From the NCBI GenBank assembly GCA_902581005.1, contig CACHMT010000008.1, positions 1 to 59,172 on the forward strand: a DNA stretch of 59,172 nucleotides, given 5' to 3'. Position numbers and translations under genes: made by a program. Shown piece after piece: positions 30,576-40,581 of the stretch. This DNA is from an uncultured Alphaproteobacteria bacterium. Its GTDB lineage: Bacteria > Pseudomonadota > Alphaproteobacteria > Rhodobacterales > Rhodobacteraceae. Positions within the stretch are counted from its first letter, which is position 1; the number at the start of each line of letters is the position of its first letter. The notes under the pieces were generated by a model that did not search any database, was not told where the DNA came from, and saw only the letters and a program-made list of their open reading frames with translations.

Positions 30576-31184
30576 ATGAAAATATTCAGACAACTCACAT
30601 TGAAAATTAAATCTTTACAGATAACACTTCCAGCTTTCGCTCTTTCTTATGGGGTAAGTCATGCTGCTGGCTCAAAAAAAATGGTTAGTTTAGATAATAC
30701 AGATTTTGTTGTTTTAATTTCATTTTTGATATTTGTGGGCGTTTTGATCTATTTCAAAGTGCCTTCCATTGTTGGAGCTTTCTTAGATAAGAGATCAAAT
30801 GATATTCAGAGTGAGATTGAGAAGGCTGGTGAAATATTGGAAGAAGCAAAGAAAATTCTTTCCTCGATCGAGGCCGATCACATAAAAACAAGTGAAACGA
30901 TTGGACAAATGGTAGAAACTGCGAGATCTAGAGCAGGAGAAGAAGAAGAAAAGGCCAAAAAAAATATCGAAGAATTAAGGAGAAATAAGCTCATTTCTGC
31001 CGAGGGACAAGTAATGTCAAATGAAAGAAAAATTCTGGAGGAAATAGAAGGTCGCGCAATAGATTTGAGCATTGAAAAAGTGAAAGTGAAGCTATCCCAA
31101 AGCTTATCAAGTAGTGATTATGATGACCAATTTGATGCATCCATTCAGTCAATAGAAAAAGGTTTAAAGAAAGTTTACAGTTAG
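30576..31184 (+). CDS. atpF: ATP synthase F0 subunit b
   Basis: A 202-residue stator subunit. A hydrophobic, signal-peptide-like N-terminus (about 13-32) ends in SHAAGSKK. It is followed by the membrane helix VVLISFLIFVGVLIYF (about 44-60) and the conserved VPSIVGAFLDKR. The rest is a long coiled coil. The N-terminal extension resembles some other alphaproteobacterial AtpF proteins and may be cleaved. It is the last F0 gene; F1 genes are not in the window, as usual for this class. Confidence 0.93.
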   Translation: MKIFRQLTLKIKSLQITLPAFALSYGVSHAAGSKKMVSLDNTDFVVLISFLIFVGVLIYFKVPSIVGAFLDKRSNDIQSEIEKAGEILEEAKKILSSIEADHIKTSETIGQMVETARSRAGEEEEKAKKNIEELRRNKLISAEGQVMSNERKILEEIEGRAIDLSIEKVKVKLSQSLSSSDYDDQFDASIQSIEKGLKKVYS

Positions 31185-31252
31185 TGCATTTGGAATACTT
31201 TCTTAATTTTATTTAAGCCTACCATCCTCAAAAAAGAAAATAACAATCCCCA

Positions 31253-32242
31253 ATGATAGAAAGTAAAAAATACAGTGTGGCTGCGATAGGAAACGCAATG
31301 CTAGATCTCGTGTGCGAGGTGCCCGACCAGTTTCTTAGCCAAGAAGGAATTTCGAAAGGTGTTATGAATCTAGTCTCCAGGGAAAGATCAAATAATATTT
31401 TAAGATTAGTTCGACCAATCAAAGAGACTGCGGGAGGATCCGCAGCCAATACAATTTCAACTCTGGCAAAGCTAGGTTTAAAAACCGGTTATATAGGAAA
31501 AATTGCTGATGATCCTAAGGGTAAGGTATTCAAAAAAGATTTGCTAGACAACTCAATATTTTACAACACTGACTTTCTGGACAAAGACTATACTGAAGCA
31601 ACTGGTAAATGCATTGTTTTGATTACGCCTGATAAAGAAAGGACAATGAACACTTATCTTGGAGCTACAGAATTTCTCACCGATGTTGATATAGATGAAG
31701 AACTTATTGCCCAAAGTGAATGGTTGTATCTTGAAGGATATCGATTTGATGGGCAAAAGAGTAAAAAGGCTTTTTATAAAGCTATTGAAATTGCAAAAAA
31801 AAATAAAACAAAAATTGCAATTACCCTGTCTGATAAATTTTGTGTTGATCGACATCGTTCCGATTTTATTTATCTCTTGAGTGTGTCCGCAGACATGGTG
31901 TTTTGTAATGAAGACGAATTGAAATCGCTATATCAAATTGAGGATATTAAAAAGGCCAGAGAATTTATTGATGACTCCATAAGTTGCTTGGCCTGTACTT
32001 GTGCGGAAAAGGGTGCTTACTTATTTTATGGGTCATCTATAAGTGAAATTTCAACAAAAAAGGTCGCTGTAGTTGATACCACGGGAGCGGGAGATAGTTT
32101 TGCTGCAGGATTTTTATATGGACTTTCTAAAAATTTTACCTTTGACAAGTGTGCTACTTATGGAAATGTTATAGCTGGCGAAGTACTGAAAGTTTATGGC
32201 CCTAGGGTAGAAAAAGGCTTAAAGAACTTCGTTATTAGTTAG
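31253..32242 (+). CDS. PfkB-family kinase, adenosine-kinase-like
   Basis: A 329-residue ribokinase-fold enzyme. The N-terminal AAIGNAMLDLVCEV (about 9-22) and the GGSAANT block (about 61-67) form the sugar side. DTTGAGDSFAAGFLYGL (about 279-295) is the second PfkB signature, with the catalytic Asp and anion hole. Alphaproteobacterial proteins of this shape are commonly annotated adenosine kinase. Other sugars or nucleosides cannot be excluded. It stands alone after the atp operon and is convergent with an ABC ATPase gene 3 bases away. Confidence 0.82.
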   Translation: MIESKKYSVAAIGNAMLDLVCEVPDQFLSQEGISKGVMNLVSRERSNNILRLVRPIKETAGGSAANTISTLAKLGLKTGYIGKIADDPKGKVFKKDLLDNSIFYNTDFLDKDYTEATGKCIVLITPDKERTMNTYLGATEFLTDVDIDEELIAQSEWLYLEGYRFDGQKSKKAFYKAIEIAKKNKTKIAITLSDKFCVDRHRSDFIYLLSVSADMVFCNEDELKSLYQIEDIKKAREFIDDSISCLACTCAEKGAYLFYGSSISEISTKKVAVVDTTGAGDSFAAGFLYGLSKNFTFDKCATYGNVIAGEVLKVYGPRVEKGLKNFVIS

Positions 32243-32245
32243 TAG

Positions 32246-33193
32246 CTAATTATTCTTTGTTAATAGTCTGAAAACATCAGCTAAATCTGCTTCCTCTGTT
32301 GAAAGATCCATTATTGCCAGTCCCTGAGACCTTAAACTGTCAAGAAGTTGATCTGTTTTAATCTCATTTCTATTATAAGATATAGATAATCTTTGATTTT
32401 TATTTTCCTTTATACTTGCTTTATCGGGGAGGTTAATTTTCTTAAGATTACTATTGCTATATTTAATATTTATAACTTTTAGATTCACTCTAGCGAGCAA
32501 GTCACTTGTGTCATTACAAGCAATTAATTCGCCCTTATTTAAGATCGCGATTTTTTCACAAAGAGCTTCAGCTTCTTCTAAATAGTGGGTCGTCAAGATA
32601 ATCGTTGTTCCATTTGCATTTAAATGCTTCATATAATCCCACAACATTTCTCTTAGCTCAATATCTACTCCAGCTGTGGGCTCATCCAAGATCACTACCT
32701 TTGGTGCATGAACAAGAGCTTTACCAATAAGCAACCTCCTCCTCATTCCACCAGACAGAGATCTCATATAAGCATTAGACTTTGCTTCCAAACCAAGTCT
32801 TCTTAATAACTGGTTAATTTTTCTTTCTGACTTTCTTACGCCATAGAGACCTGCTTGTATATCTAGACTCTCATAGGGTGTTAAAAATGGATCAAAGTTT
32901 GTTTCCTGTGGAACTACCCCAATACTTCTCTTAAATTCTCTTACATTTATATCCTGATCGATGTCTCTTATTTTTACTATTCCAGATGTTTTAATTACTA
33001 GACCAGCTAAGATATTTATCAGAGTTGATTTGCCCGCACCGTTGGGTCCCAACAACCCAAAGAAGGAACCTTTTTTTACTTGTAAATTCAAGTTTCTAAG
33101 CGCAACTACTGGGGCATTTCCATCATAACCTTTATACACCTTTTTTAAATTTTTTACCTCTAGGCCAAACTCAATTAAATCTGTTTTCATCAT
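32246..33193 (-). CDS. ABC-2-type transporter ATP-binding protein, orphan
   Basis: A 315-residue ATPase with one ABC domain (about 9-240). It contains Walker A GPNGAGKST, the signature SLSGGMRRRL and Walker B VVILDEPTAGVD. A C-terminal extension of about 80 residues follows, as in CcmA/NodI/DrrA-type exporters. No partner permease is next to it, so it must work with one encoded elsewhere. The exported substrate is unknown. Confidence 0.88.
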   Translation of the reverse strand: MMKTDLIEFGLEVKNLKKVYKGYDGNAPVVALRNLNLQVKKGSFFGLLGPNGAGKSTLINILAGLVIKTSGIVKIRDIDQDINVREFKRSIGVVPQETNFDPFLTPYESLDIQAGLYGVRKSERKINQLLRRLGLEAKSNAYMRSLSGGMRRRLLIGKALVHAPKVVILDEPTAGVDIELREMLWDYMKHLNANGTTIILTTHYLEEAEALCEKIAILNKGELIACNDTSDLLARVNLKVINIKYSNSNLKKINLPDKASIKENKNQRLSISYNRNEIKTDQLLDSLRSQGLAIMDLSTEEADLADVFRLLTKNN

Positions 33194-33249
33194 ATTTATT
33201 CTTCATTTTTATAGTAGTATTAGACATAAAATATGTTATTTATTTTGTT

Positions 33250-33417
33250 ATGTCGAAAGAAGTTATAATCACGAACAAAATTGTTGTATCATGTAACGGT
33301 GACGATAGCAAAGGAAGCAATCACCCTAAAGTATGGCTAAAAATAAAAGAGCCAGAAAAGTTTATTGACTGCCCTTATTGCGAGCGGAGATTTTCATATC
33401 AACCATCAAAGGACTAG
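33250..33417 (+). CDS. Small zinc-finger protein, zf-CHCC (NDUFS6-like)
   Basis: A 55-residue protein read directly from the sequence, ATG 33250 to TAG 33415. It opens MSKEVIITNKIVVSCNGD and contains a Cys at 15, His25-Pro-Lys-Val (25-28) and Cys41-Pro-Tyr-Cys44 (CPYCERRF). This matches the zf-CHCC family, whose mitochondrial relative NDUFS6 binds zinc in complex I; the bacterial function is uncertain. It is separated from polA by only 3 bases, and the AAAGGA inside its last codons serves as the polA ribosome binding site. Confidence 0.85.
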   Translation: MSKEVIITNKIVVSCNGDDSKGSNHPKVWLKIKEPEKFIDCPYCERRFSYQPSKD

Positions 33418-33420
33418 ATT

Positions 33421-36186
33421 GTGAATGATCTTAACTCTGAGAAGCATCTTATTTTAGTAGATGGTTCAGGATTTATATTTAGAGCTTACCATGCTCTTCC
33501 ACCTCTTAGCAAGTCTGATGGAACACCTACGGGAGCTGTTTCAGGCTATTGCAACATGCTCTTTAAATTAATAAATGAACTAAAGGAATTTAAAGCTACT
33601 CATATTGCAGTCATATTTGACCATAAAGAAAAGACATTTAGATCCGATATTTATCCAGACTACAAAGCAAACAGACCTCCCGCTCCAGAAGACTTGGTGC
33701 CACAGTTTCAGTTAATAAGAGATGCTACCGAAGCATTTGGCTTTCTAGCGATAGAAAAGAAAGGATATGAAGCTGACGACATAATTGCAACACTGGCTAA
33801 GAACGCAACTGAGGAGGGTGCTATTGTAACAATCTTTTCATCAGACAAAGACTTGATGCAACTTGTTTCGGACGACATAAAAATGTATGACCCTATTAGA
33901 AATATTTTCATTGATGCTGATAGGGTACGAGAAAAGTTTGGCGTTTCGCCCGATAAGGTAATCGATGTACAAGCACTTATTGGTGATAAAGTCGATAATA
34001 TTCCAGGGGTACCCGGCGTCGGGGTAAAGACTGCTTCTAGCTTGATCTCAGAATTCAAAACTGTAGAAAACTTGGTGGAGAAATATGAGACAATAGATAA
34101 GGATAGAATAAAGAATTTGATTTCTGAAAACACCGATAAAATAATTTTGTCAAAAAAACTCGTTACCTTACTTAAAACAGTCGAAATTGACACAAATCTT
34201 CAAGATCTTGAGCTAGCAACCTTAAATCTCGACAAATTGCTAGTTTTCACAAAACTAATGGAACTGAATACATTATCAAAAAGAATATCGGCCCAATTAG
34301 AAGAATTCGCTTCGTCAAATATATCTAAAGACGACCAAAGAGAACTAATACCTTTAGAAAAATATGAAATAATAACAACTGAAGATGATCTTAATAGGTG
34401 GTGCGAAGAAATATTGAAACAAAAGTTTTTTGCAATCGATACTGAGACCACCTCCCTTAATACTCTTTCTGCTGAACTCGTAGGTATTTCCCTTTGTATC
34501 GGAATTGGTAAAGCGTGCTACATACCAATAGCACATCAGGCCAATCAACCTGAACATAGCGACTTAAAAGAGGGGCAACTGGATAGAGATATGGTCTTAA
34601 GAAGACTCCAGCCGCTCTTACTTGATGAAAGTATATTAAAAATCGGTCACAATATAAAATACGACATTAAGGTTTTGTACAAATATAAATGCTACGTAAA
34701 TTCTTTTGATGACACGATGTTAATGTCACACTGTATAAATGGTGGACGACAAAGACACAGCTTAGACGCAATAGCCAAGGATCTTCTAAATCATGAAACA
34801 ACAAAACTTAAAGATCTAATAGGGTCAGGAAAGAAAGAACTAAACTTTCAGAATGTTCCCATAAGTTTAGCAGCAGATTATGCAGCTGAAGATGCTGACA
34901 TGACTTTTCGAGCTTGGAAAATTTTAAAAAAAGAGCTTATCAAACAATCAGTTTATAGTGTTTATCAAAATATCGATAAGCCGATGGTCCCGGTTTTAAT
35001 TGATGCAGAGCTAAAGGGAATTACGGTTGACAAGGAGCAGTTACGAAGATTATCGCAATTTTTTGAAAAAACCCTAAGTGAATTGGAAACTAAAATATTT
35101 TCAATAGTGGGAGCTGAGTTCAACATTGCCTCTCCAAAACAGTTGGGTGAAGTTCTTTTTGAAAAGTTAAATTTGCCAGGTGGAAAAAAAAATAAATCCG
35201 GTGGTTTTCAAACGGGAGCAGATATACTGGAAGACTTGTCAGCGAAAGGTTTTGAGATTGCATCCTATCTTCTAGAATGGAGAAAGATGTCAAAATTGAA
35301 ATCCACTTATTCAGACTCGCTAATGTTGCATATAAATAATTTCACAGGTAGAGTGCACACGTCCTTTAATCTCGCAGGCACATCAACAGGTCGTCTGTCG
35401 TCCTCTGACCCAAATCTACAAAATATACCTATAAGAGATACAGAGGGCAAAAAAATCAGAGAAACCTTTATAGCCAAAAAAGGAGCTGAGCTATTAAGTC
35501 TCGACTATAACCAAATAGAACTGAGATTACTAGCTCACATAGCTGACGTAAAAGGCCTTAAGGATGCATTTAAAAATGATATTGATATTCACGCGAGCAC
35601 CGCATCCCAAATATTTAAGGTTGCTTTCAAAAAAGTGGATGCGTCTCTCAGAAGGAAAGCAAAGGCGATAAATTTTGGGATAATTTATGGCATTTCTGCA
35701 TTTGGCCTATCAAGAAATCTTAAAATTACTCGTACCGAAGCGCAAGAATTTATAGATGATTATTTCAGACAATTTCCTGAAATTAAAGACTACATGAAAA
35801 CTACGGTGGATACTGCAAAGAAAACTGGCTTTGTAACTACCTTGTTCAATAGAAAAATACACTTACCAAACATTGGTACCAAGGGTCCAATTGGTGGCTT
35901 TGCTGAACGAGCTGCTATAAATGCACCAATCCAAGGTAGTGCATCAGATATAATTAAAAGAGCTATGATTAAAATACATGAGTTTCTGAAGAGTTCTGAA
36001 ATAGACGCTCACCTTTTATTGCAAGTTCATGACGAACTAGTATTTGAAACTAATAAAGACGATATTAATAAAATACAAAATAGAGCCTCTGAAATTATGG
36101 AACAAGCGACACTACCATATTTAGATTTGGACGTACCCTTGAAGGTTGAAGGAGGGCATGCAATTAATTGGTATTTGGCTCACTAA
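33421..36186 (+). CDS. polA: DNA polymerase I
   Basis: A 921-residue three-domain enzyme for Okazaki fragment processing and repair. The 5' nuclease domain (about 1-290) has LVDGSGFIFRAYHAL. The 3'-5' exonuclease domain (about 325-510) keeps its acidic residues in AIDTETTSL and in the later YAAEDADMT, so proofreading should be intact. The polymerase domain has motif A DYNQIELRLLAH, motif B RRKAKAINFGIIYG and motif C QVHDELV. The start is GTG with a good AAAGGA. The last 23 bases overlap the convergent CinA-type gene. Confidence 0.97.
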   Translation: MNDLNSEKHLILVDGSGFIFRAYHALPPLSKSDGTPTGAVSGYCNMLFKLINELKEFKATHIAVIFDHKEKTFRSDIYPDYKANRPPAPEDLVPQFQLIRDATEAFGFLAIEKKGYEADDIIATLAKNATEEGAIVTIFSSDKDLMQLVSDDIKMYDPIRNIFIDADRVREKFGVSPDKVIDVQALIGDKVDNIPGVPGVGVKTASSLISEFKTVENLVEKYETIDKDRIKNLISENTDKIILSKKLVTLLKTVEIDTNLQDLELATLNLDKLLVFTKLMELNTLSKRISAQLEEFASSNISKDDQRELIPLEKYEIITTEDDLNRWCEEILKQKFFAIDTETTSLNTLSAELVGISLCIGIGKACYIPIAHQANQPEHSDLKEGQLDRDMVLRRLQPLLLDESILKIGHNIKYDIKVLYKYKCYVNSFDDTMLMSHCINGGRQRHSLDAIAKDLLNHETTKLKDLIGSGKKELNFQNVPISLAADYAAEDADMTFRAWKILKKELIKQSVYSVYQNIDKPMVPVLIDAELKGITVDKEQLRRLSQFFEKTLSELETKIFSIVGAEFNIASPKQLGEVLFEKLNLPGGKKNKSGGFQTGADILEDLSAKGFEIASYLLEWRKMSKLKSTYSDSLMLHINNFTGRVHTSFNLAGTSTGRLSSSDPNLQNIPIRDTEGKKIRETFIAKKGAELLSLDYNQIELRLLAHIADVKGLKDAFKNDIDIHASTASQIFKVAFKKVDASLRRKAKAINFGIIYGISAFGLSRNLKITRTEAQEFIDDYFRQFPEIKDYMKTTVDTAKKTGFVTTLFNRKIHLPNIGTKGPIGGFAERAAINAPIQGSASDIIKRAMIKIHEFLKSSEIDAHLLLQVHDELVFETNKDDINKIQNRASEIMEQATLPYLDLDVPLKVEGGHAINWYLAH

Positions 36187-36901
36187 AATCTAATAAAATT
36201 TCATTAAATACTTTATTTAGTAAAGTTTTGTCAGTATGACTCAGGACTATTTCTACTCCAAACACTCCTGAATTGTTAAAAGGATACGACCCAATAGAGA
36301 TATCTTTGTATCTATCTGCATACTGCCAAAGTCTTTCTGAGATTTCGCTTTCCCTCTTAAATATTTTTATGGTCTTTGAAAGAATTGGTTCAATAGGCTC
36401 TAGATCTAAACTTATTTCTTGTACCATTGCTTCAAAGATCTGAGGGACTCCAGCCATTACGAAAACGTTTTTAATTATGAAGCCAGGAGCTCCGGATATT
36501 TTATTTTTTATCAGCTTAGCTCCTTCAGGAATTCTTGCCATCCTCAGTCTTGCCGCGTTTAGGTCTTTTTTCCCATTTTTATAATTCATTGCGAGCAGCT
36601 CAACGGCATCATCCCTAACAAGCAAAGGAACATCAAAGCAACTTGCAATAGACTCAGCGGTTATATCATCATGGGTCGGTCCTATACCGCCACTAGTGAA
36701 GACATAATCTTTCAAAGAGGATTCACCTTTCACAACACTTTTTATAATGTTGTGGTTATCTGGAATAACCCTAACTTCCTGCAATAAAATGCCTCTTTCA
36801 ACTAATATTTTTGCTAGATAATTGGAATTTGTATCTTTAGTTCTACCAGAAAGAATTTCATTTCCGATGATAATAATTGAAGCTGTTTTCATTTTGGTCA
36901 C
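36164..36901 (-). CDS. CinA-type / molybdopterin-binding domain protein
   Basis: A 245-residue protein with the MoaB/MogA-like fold found at the N-terminus of CinA. Clear blocks are ASIIIIGNEILSGRTKDTN (about 7-25), TSGGIGPTHDD (about 68-78) and the late FVMAGVPQIFEAM (about 150-162). It lacks the C-terminal nicotinamide-mononucleotide deamidase domain of full CinA. That is common in alphaproteobacterial homologues, whose role is unclear. Its 3' end overlaps polA by 23 bases. Confidence 0.88.
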   Translation of the reverse strand: MTKMKTASIIIIGNEILSGRTKDTNSNYLAKILVERGILLQEVRVIPDNHNIIKSVVKGESSLKDYVFTSGGIGPTHDDITAESIASCFDVPLLVRDDAVELLAMNYKNGKKDLNAARLRMARIPEGAKLIKNKISGAPGFIIKNVFVMAGVPQIFEAMVQEISLDLEPIEPILSKTIKIFKRESEISERLWQYADRYKDISIGSYPFNNSGVFGVEIVLSHTDKTLLNKVFNEILLDFSEPNTN

Positions 36902-36989
36902 TAATTTGTCATGAATGATAAAGTTTCCTCTTTACTGAATAAAGAATGGATAATAATCATAAACTATAAAAAGAATTATTTCTAAGAAA

Positions 36990-37805
36990 ATGCATAAGAA
37001 TAAAGATGGAATATACATATACAACGAGGATGCTTATAAGGGCATTAAAAAAGCGTGTAAGCTTGCCTCAAAAACACTCGATATGATTGGTCAATTCATT
37101 GAACCCGGCGTCACTACTGAAGAGTTAGACAAAAAGTGTCATGATTTTATGTTGGCTCACAATTCGGTTCCTGCAACATTAGGATATCGAGGCTATCCAA
37201 AATCTTGTTGTATTTCTCTTAATCATGTTGTCTGCCACGGAATTCCTGGTAAAAAAAGACTCAAGAATGGCGATATTTTAAATATAGATGTTACTTGTAT
37301 TCTTGAAGGTTGGTATGGAGACACTAGCAGAATGTTCACCGTGGGTGACATTAGTTTAAAATCAAAAAGATTAATTGAGATAACCTATGATGCACTCCAA
37401 TTAGCAATAAACAACGTTAAACCTGGTAATAAGTTTGGCGATATTGGAGCAGTAATACAAGAGTATGTGGAAAAAAATAAGATGTCTGTTGTCAGAGATT
37501 TCTGTGGGCATGGAATTGGAAATGAATTTCATCAAGCGCCAAATGTTCTTCATTATGGTAATCACGGCTCTGGGCCCATGCTCGAAAGTGGCATGTGCTT
37601 TACAATTGAACCAATGGTAAATATTGGTCGACCAGAAACAAAAATTCTAAGTGATAACTGGACCGCGGTTACAAGGGATAAGTCGTTGTCAGCACAATTT
37701 GAACACACTTTATTTGTTAGAAAGGAAGGATGTGAAGTTCTAACTCAATCCTTAAACAATACTTACTTTCCTCAAGGTGCTAAATTGCGCCGCAGCAGTG
37801 CTTAA
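36990..37805 (+). CDS. map: Methionine aminopeptidase, type I
   Basis: A 271-residue metalloprotease removing the initiator Met from nascent proteins. The pita-bread fold metal ligands are visible: Asp in NIDVTC, Asp in GWYGDTSR, His in CGHGIGNEFH, Glu in TIEPMVN and Glu in AQFEHT. A second His for substrate binding lies in NHVVCHG. The length is normal. The last 26 bases overlap the 3' end of the convergent secA, so both C-termini are constrained by one stretch of DNA. Confidence 0.97.
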   Translation: MHKNKDGIYIYNEDAYKGIKKACKLASKTLDMIGQFIEPGVTTEELDKKCHDFMLAHNSVPATLGYRGYPKSCCISLNHVVCHGIPGKKRLKNGDILNIDVTCILEGWYGDTSRMFTVGDISLKSKRLIEITYDALQLAINNVKPGNKFGDIGAVIQEYVEKNKMSVVRDFCGHGIGNEFHQAPNVLHYGNHGSGPMLESGMCFTIEPMVNIGRPETKILSDNWTAVTRDKSLSAQFEHTLFVRKEGCEVLTQSLNNTYFPQGAKLRRSSA

Positions 37806-40422
37806 ATTTTTTCCCGGAACCACAAGGACAGGGACTATTTCTTCTAACTTTCTTGTTTGGAAAGGAATTAAATTCCTCTGACATCGTTTCATTATTTTTA
37901 ATTTCTGAACTAGCGTCCTGTTTGTCAAACGAAGTTATATCTTTTTCCGAAACAAACTTTGCAAAAAAAACTACTTTTATTGTTTCTCTCTTTATTTTTT
38001 CCAACAGGCTTTCAAACAATATAAATGCTTCTTGCTTATATTCATTTAGTGGATCTCGCTGAGCATATCCCCTAAAACCTATAACTGATCTCAAGTGATC
38101 TAATGTCGAAAGATGACGTGACCAACAGTGATCGATAACCTGGAGTAAGATTTGCTTTTGAAGCATTTTGAATGCTTGTTCCCCGACCTCAACTTGTTTG
38201 TGCTGTAAATTTTTTTGAACTTCCTTTAAGATGACATCTCTTATCTCTGTTTCTAATATTCCGTCTTTTTCAACATATTTACTTAATTGTATAGGTAGGT
38301 TAAATTGCTCTTTGAGCTTTTCCTCTAACCCATTTACATCCCATTGATCTACAAACGATCCCTCCGGGATGCTTTCAACGATAATATCTTCTACTACATC
38401 CATATAAATGTTTTCAAATATCTCTGAAACATCAGCTGTTTCCATTATGTTTCTTCTTTGAGAAAAAACCTCTTTCCGTTGAACATTTACTACATCATCA
38501 TATTTAAGGATATTCTTTCTTAGGTCAAAATTCCTAGCTTCAACTTTTCCTTGAGCCCGCTCAAGCGCTTTACTCACCCATGGGTGTGCAATGCTCTCAC
38601 CATCCTTTAAGCCTAATTTAGACAACATTCCATCAAGTTTATCTGACCCAAATATTCTCAACAAATCATCATCTAGACTTAGGAAAAAAGTCGTCTTTCC
38701 AGGATCACCCTGTCTACCAGATCGCCCTCTCAATTGATTATCTATTCTCCTACTTTCATGTCTCTCCGTAGCCAGAACATACAAACCCCCTGCTTTGACT
38801 ACTTGCTCCTTGTTCTTAAAAACTTGTTGCTCAATTTTGGTCTTCTTCTTATCAAAATCAGGGTCATCATCGTCAACCTTACCCTTTATTTGCATTTCAA
38901 CGTTACCACCAAGTTGTATATCTGTTCCTCTACCAGCCATATTTGTGGCTATCGTTACTGCTCCAGGAGTCCCAGCTAGTGAGATTATCTCTGCCTCTTT
39001 TTCATGGTATCTCGCATTAAGCACGTTGTGATTTATGTTTTCTTTTTTAAGGAATTTTGAAATTTCCTCTGATTTGTCAATTGATGTAGTGCCAACCAAT
39101 ATCGGTTGTCCCTTAGCATTAGATTTTTTAATCTCATTAATAACGGCTTTATACTTTTCCTCTTTAGTTCTATATACTTGATCATCTTCATCTACTCTGG
39201 AAATAGGCATATTTGTAGGGACTTCAACAACACCTAAACCATATATCTCCGCAAACTCATCAGCCTCTGTAATTGCTGTACCAGTCATTCCGGCCAGCTT
39301 TTCATAAAGCCGAAAATAGTTTTGAAAAGTGACAGACGCGAGAGTAGTGTTTTCTGGCTTAACACTTAATTTTTCTTTTGCCTCAATTGCTTGATGTAGA
39401 CCATTGGATAGGCGTCTACCAGACATCATTCTTCCAGTAAACTCATCAATTAAAATAACCTCTCCTCCTCTAACTATATAGTCGCTCTCTTTTCTAAATA
39501 GCTTGTTAGCAATTAAAGCTTGATTGACATGATGAACCAAGTCCGTGTTCTCTGGATCATATAGGTTAGATGTTGCCGTTAGAAGATCTTGTTCTCTAAG
39601 TAATGTTTCCATTAATTGGTTGCCACTATCAGTTAAACTTCCCGTCTTAGTTTTTTCATCTAACTCAAAGTCACTTACATCAAGTTGTGGAATAAGAGAA
39701 TTAACCTTTGTATACAGTTCTGACTTATCATTGGTTGGGCCAGAAATGATTAATGGTGTTCTTGCCTCATCAATTAGTATACTATCTACCTCGTCTACGA
39801 TAGCGTAATGGGGAGTTCTTTGACAAATCTCTGACAAGTCGGACTTCATATTGTCGCGTAAATAATCAAAGCCGAGTTCATTATTAGTGGCATATGTAAC
39901 ATCAGTAGCGTAGGCTTGTATTTTTTCGCTGTCCTCCATATCTGGAACTATTACACCCACGCTTATATCAAGAGAGGAGAATACTTTTCCCATCCATTCA
40001 GCATCACGTTTTGCCAAATAATCGTTAACTGTCACGAGATGTGCCCCTTTACCTTGAAGAGCATTTAAATACAATGGCAGAGTGGCAGTAAGCGTTTTAC
40101 CTTCTCCAGTTTTCATCTCGGCAATATATCCCCTGTGGAGAAAATAACCTCCTATTAATTGCACATCAAACGGGCGCAAGCCAATTGCTCTTTCCGATAC
40201 TTCTCTTACAACGGCAAACGCTTCAGGCAATATTAAGTCTAAATCTTGTCCGTTCTCTATTCTCTGGCGGAAATCACTAGTTTTTTGCCTTAAAAGATGA
40301 TCAGAGCTATTTTTCATCTCCTTCGACAAAGAATTAATCTTCTCAATGATGGGTTTTGCAGCTTTTAATAGCCTATCATTTGAATTTCCAAATATTTTTT
40401 TAAAAACTGAAATATTAATCAT
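37780..40422 (-). CDS. secA: Protein translocase ATPase SecA
   Basis: An 880-residue motor for Sec export. The DEAD-type motifs include MKTGEGKTLTA (Walker A, about 101-111), VDEVDSILIDEARTPLIISG and the second-domain ATNMAGRGTDIQLGG and GRSGRQGDPG. A C-terminal SEC-C zinc site CPCGSGKKFKHCC binds SecB or ribosomes. The length is typical. It diverges from the parvulin gene, an arrangement common in alphaproteobacteria. Confidence 0.98.
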   Translation of the reverse strand: MINISVFKKIFGNSNDRLLKAAKPIIEKINSLSKEMKNSSDHLLRQKTSDFRQRIENGQDLDLILPEAFAVVREVSERAIGLRPFDVQLIGGYFLHRGYIAEMKTGEGKTLTATLPLYLNALQGKGAHLVTVNDYLAKRDAEWMGKVFSSLDISVGVIVPDMEDSEKIQAYATDVTYATNNELGFDYLRDNMKSDLSEICQRTPHYAIVDEVDSILIDEARTPLIISGPTNDKSELYTKVNSLIPQLDVSDFELDEKTKTGSLTDSGNQLMETLLREQDLLTATSNLYDPENTDLVHHVNQALIANKLFRKESDYIVRGGEVILIDEFTGRMMSGRRLSNGLHQAIEAKEKLSVKPENTTLASVTFQNYFRLYEKLAGMTGTAITEADEFAEIYGLGVVEVPTNMPISRVDEDDQVYRTKEEKYKAVINEIKKSNAKGQPILVGTTSIDKSEEISKFLKKENINHNVLNARYHEKEAEIISLAGTPGAVTIATNMAGRGTDIQLGGNVEMQIKGKVDDDDPDFDKKKTKIEQQVFKNKEQVVKAGGLYVLATERHESRRIDNQLRGRSGRQGDPGKTTFFLSLDDDLLRIFGSDKLDGMLSKLGLKDGESIAHPWVSKALERAQGKVEARNFDLRKNILKYDDVVNVQRKEVFSQRRNIMETADVSEIFENIYMDVVEDIIVESIPEGSFVDQWDVNGLEEKLKEQFNLPIQLSKYVEKDGILETEIRDVILKEVQKNLQHKQVEVGEQAFKMLQKQILLQVIDHCWSRHLSTLDHLRSVIGFRGYAQRDPLNEYKQEAFILFESLLEKIKRETIKVVFFAKFVSEKDITSFDKQDASSEIKNNETMSEEFNSFPNKKVRRNSPCPCGSGKKFKHCCGAI

Positions 40423-40581
40423 TTTTTTTCCATTTATCTAAAGAAGATTTATATAGCTTTAATCCGAGCTTGGAAAGTATTAGATTTAGCGACTAATTAT
40501 TAACCAAATAAAAATTACTATACTAATCTATATATTTTTTGTATCAAAAGATCGTTACTCGAATAGATTTAAGGAATAGTT

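Noticed and set aside
33708-34193. Open frame of 161 codons on the minus strand
   Set aside because: Antisense to the 5' nuclease domain of polA; Ser/Ile-rich shadow composition without any recognisable motif.
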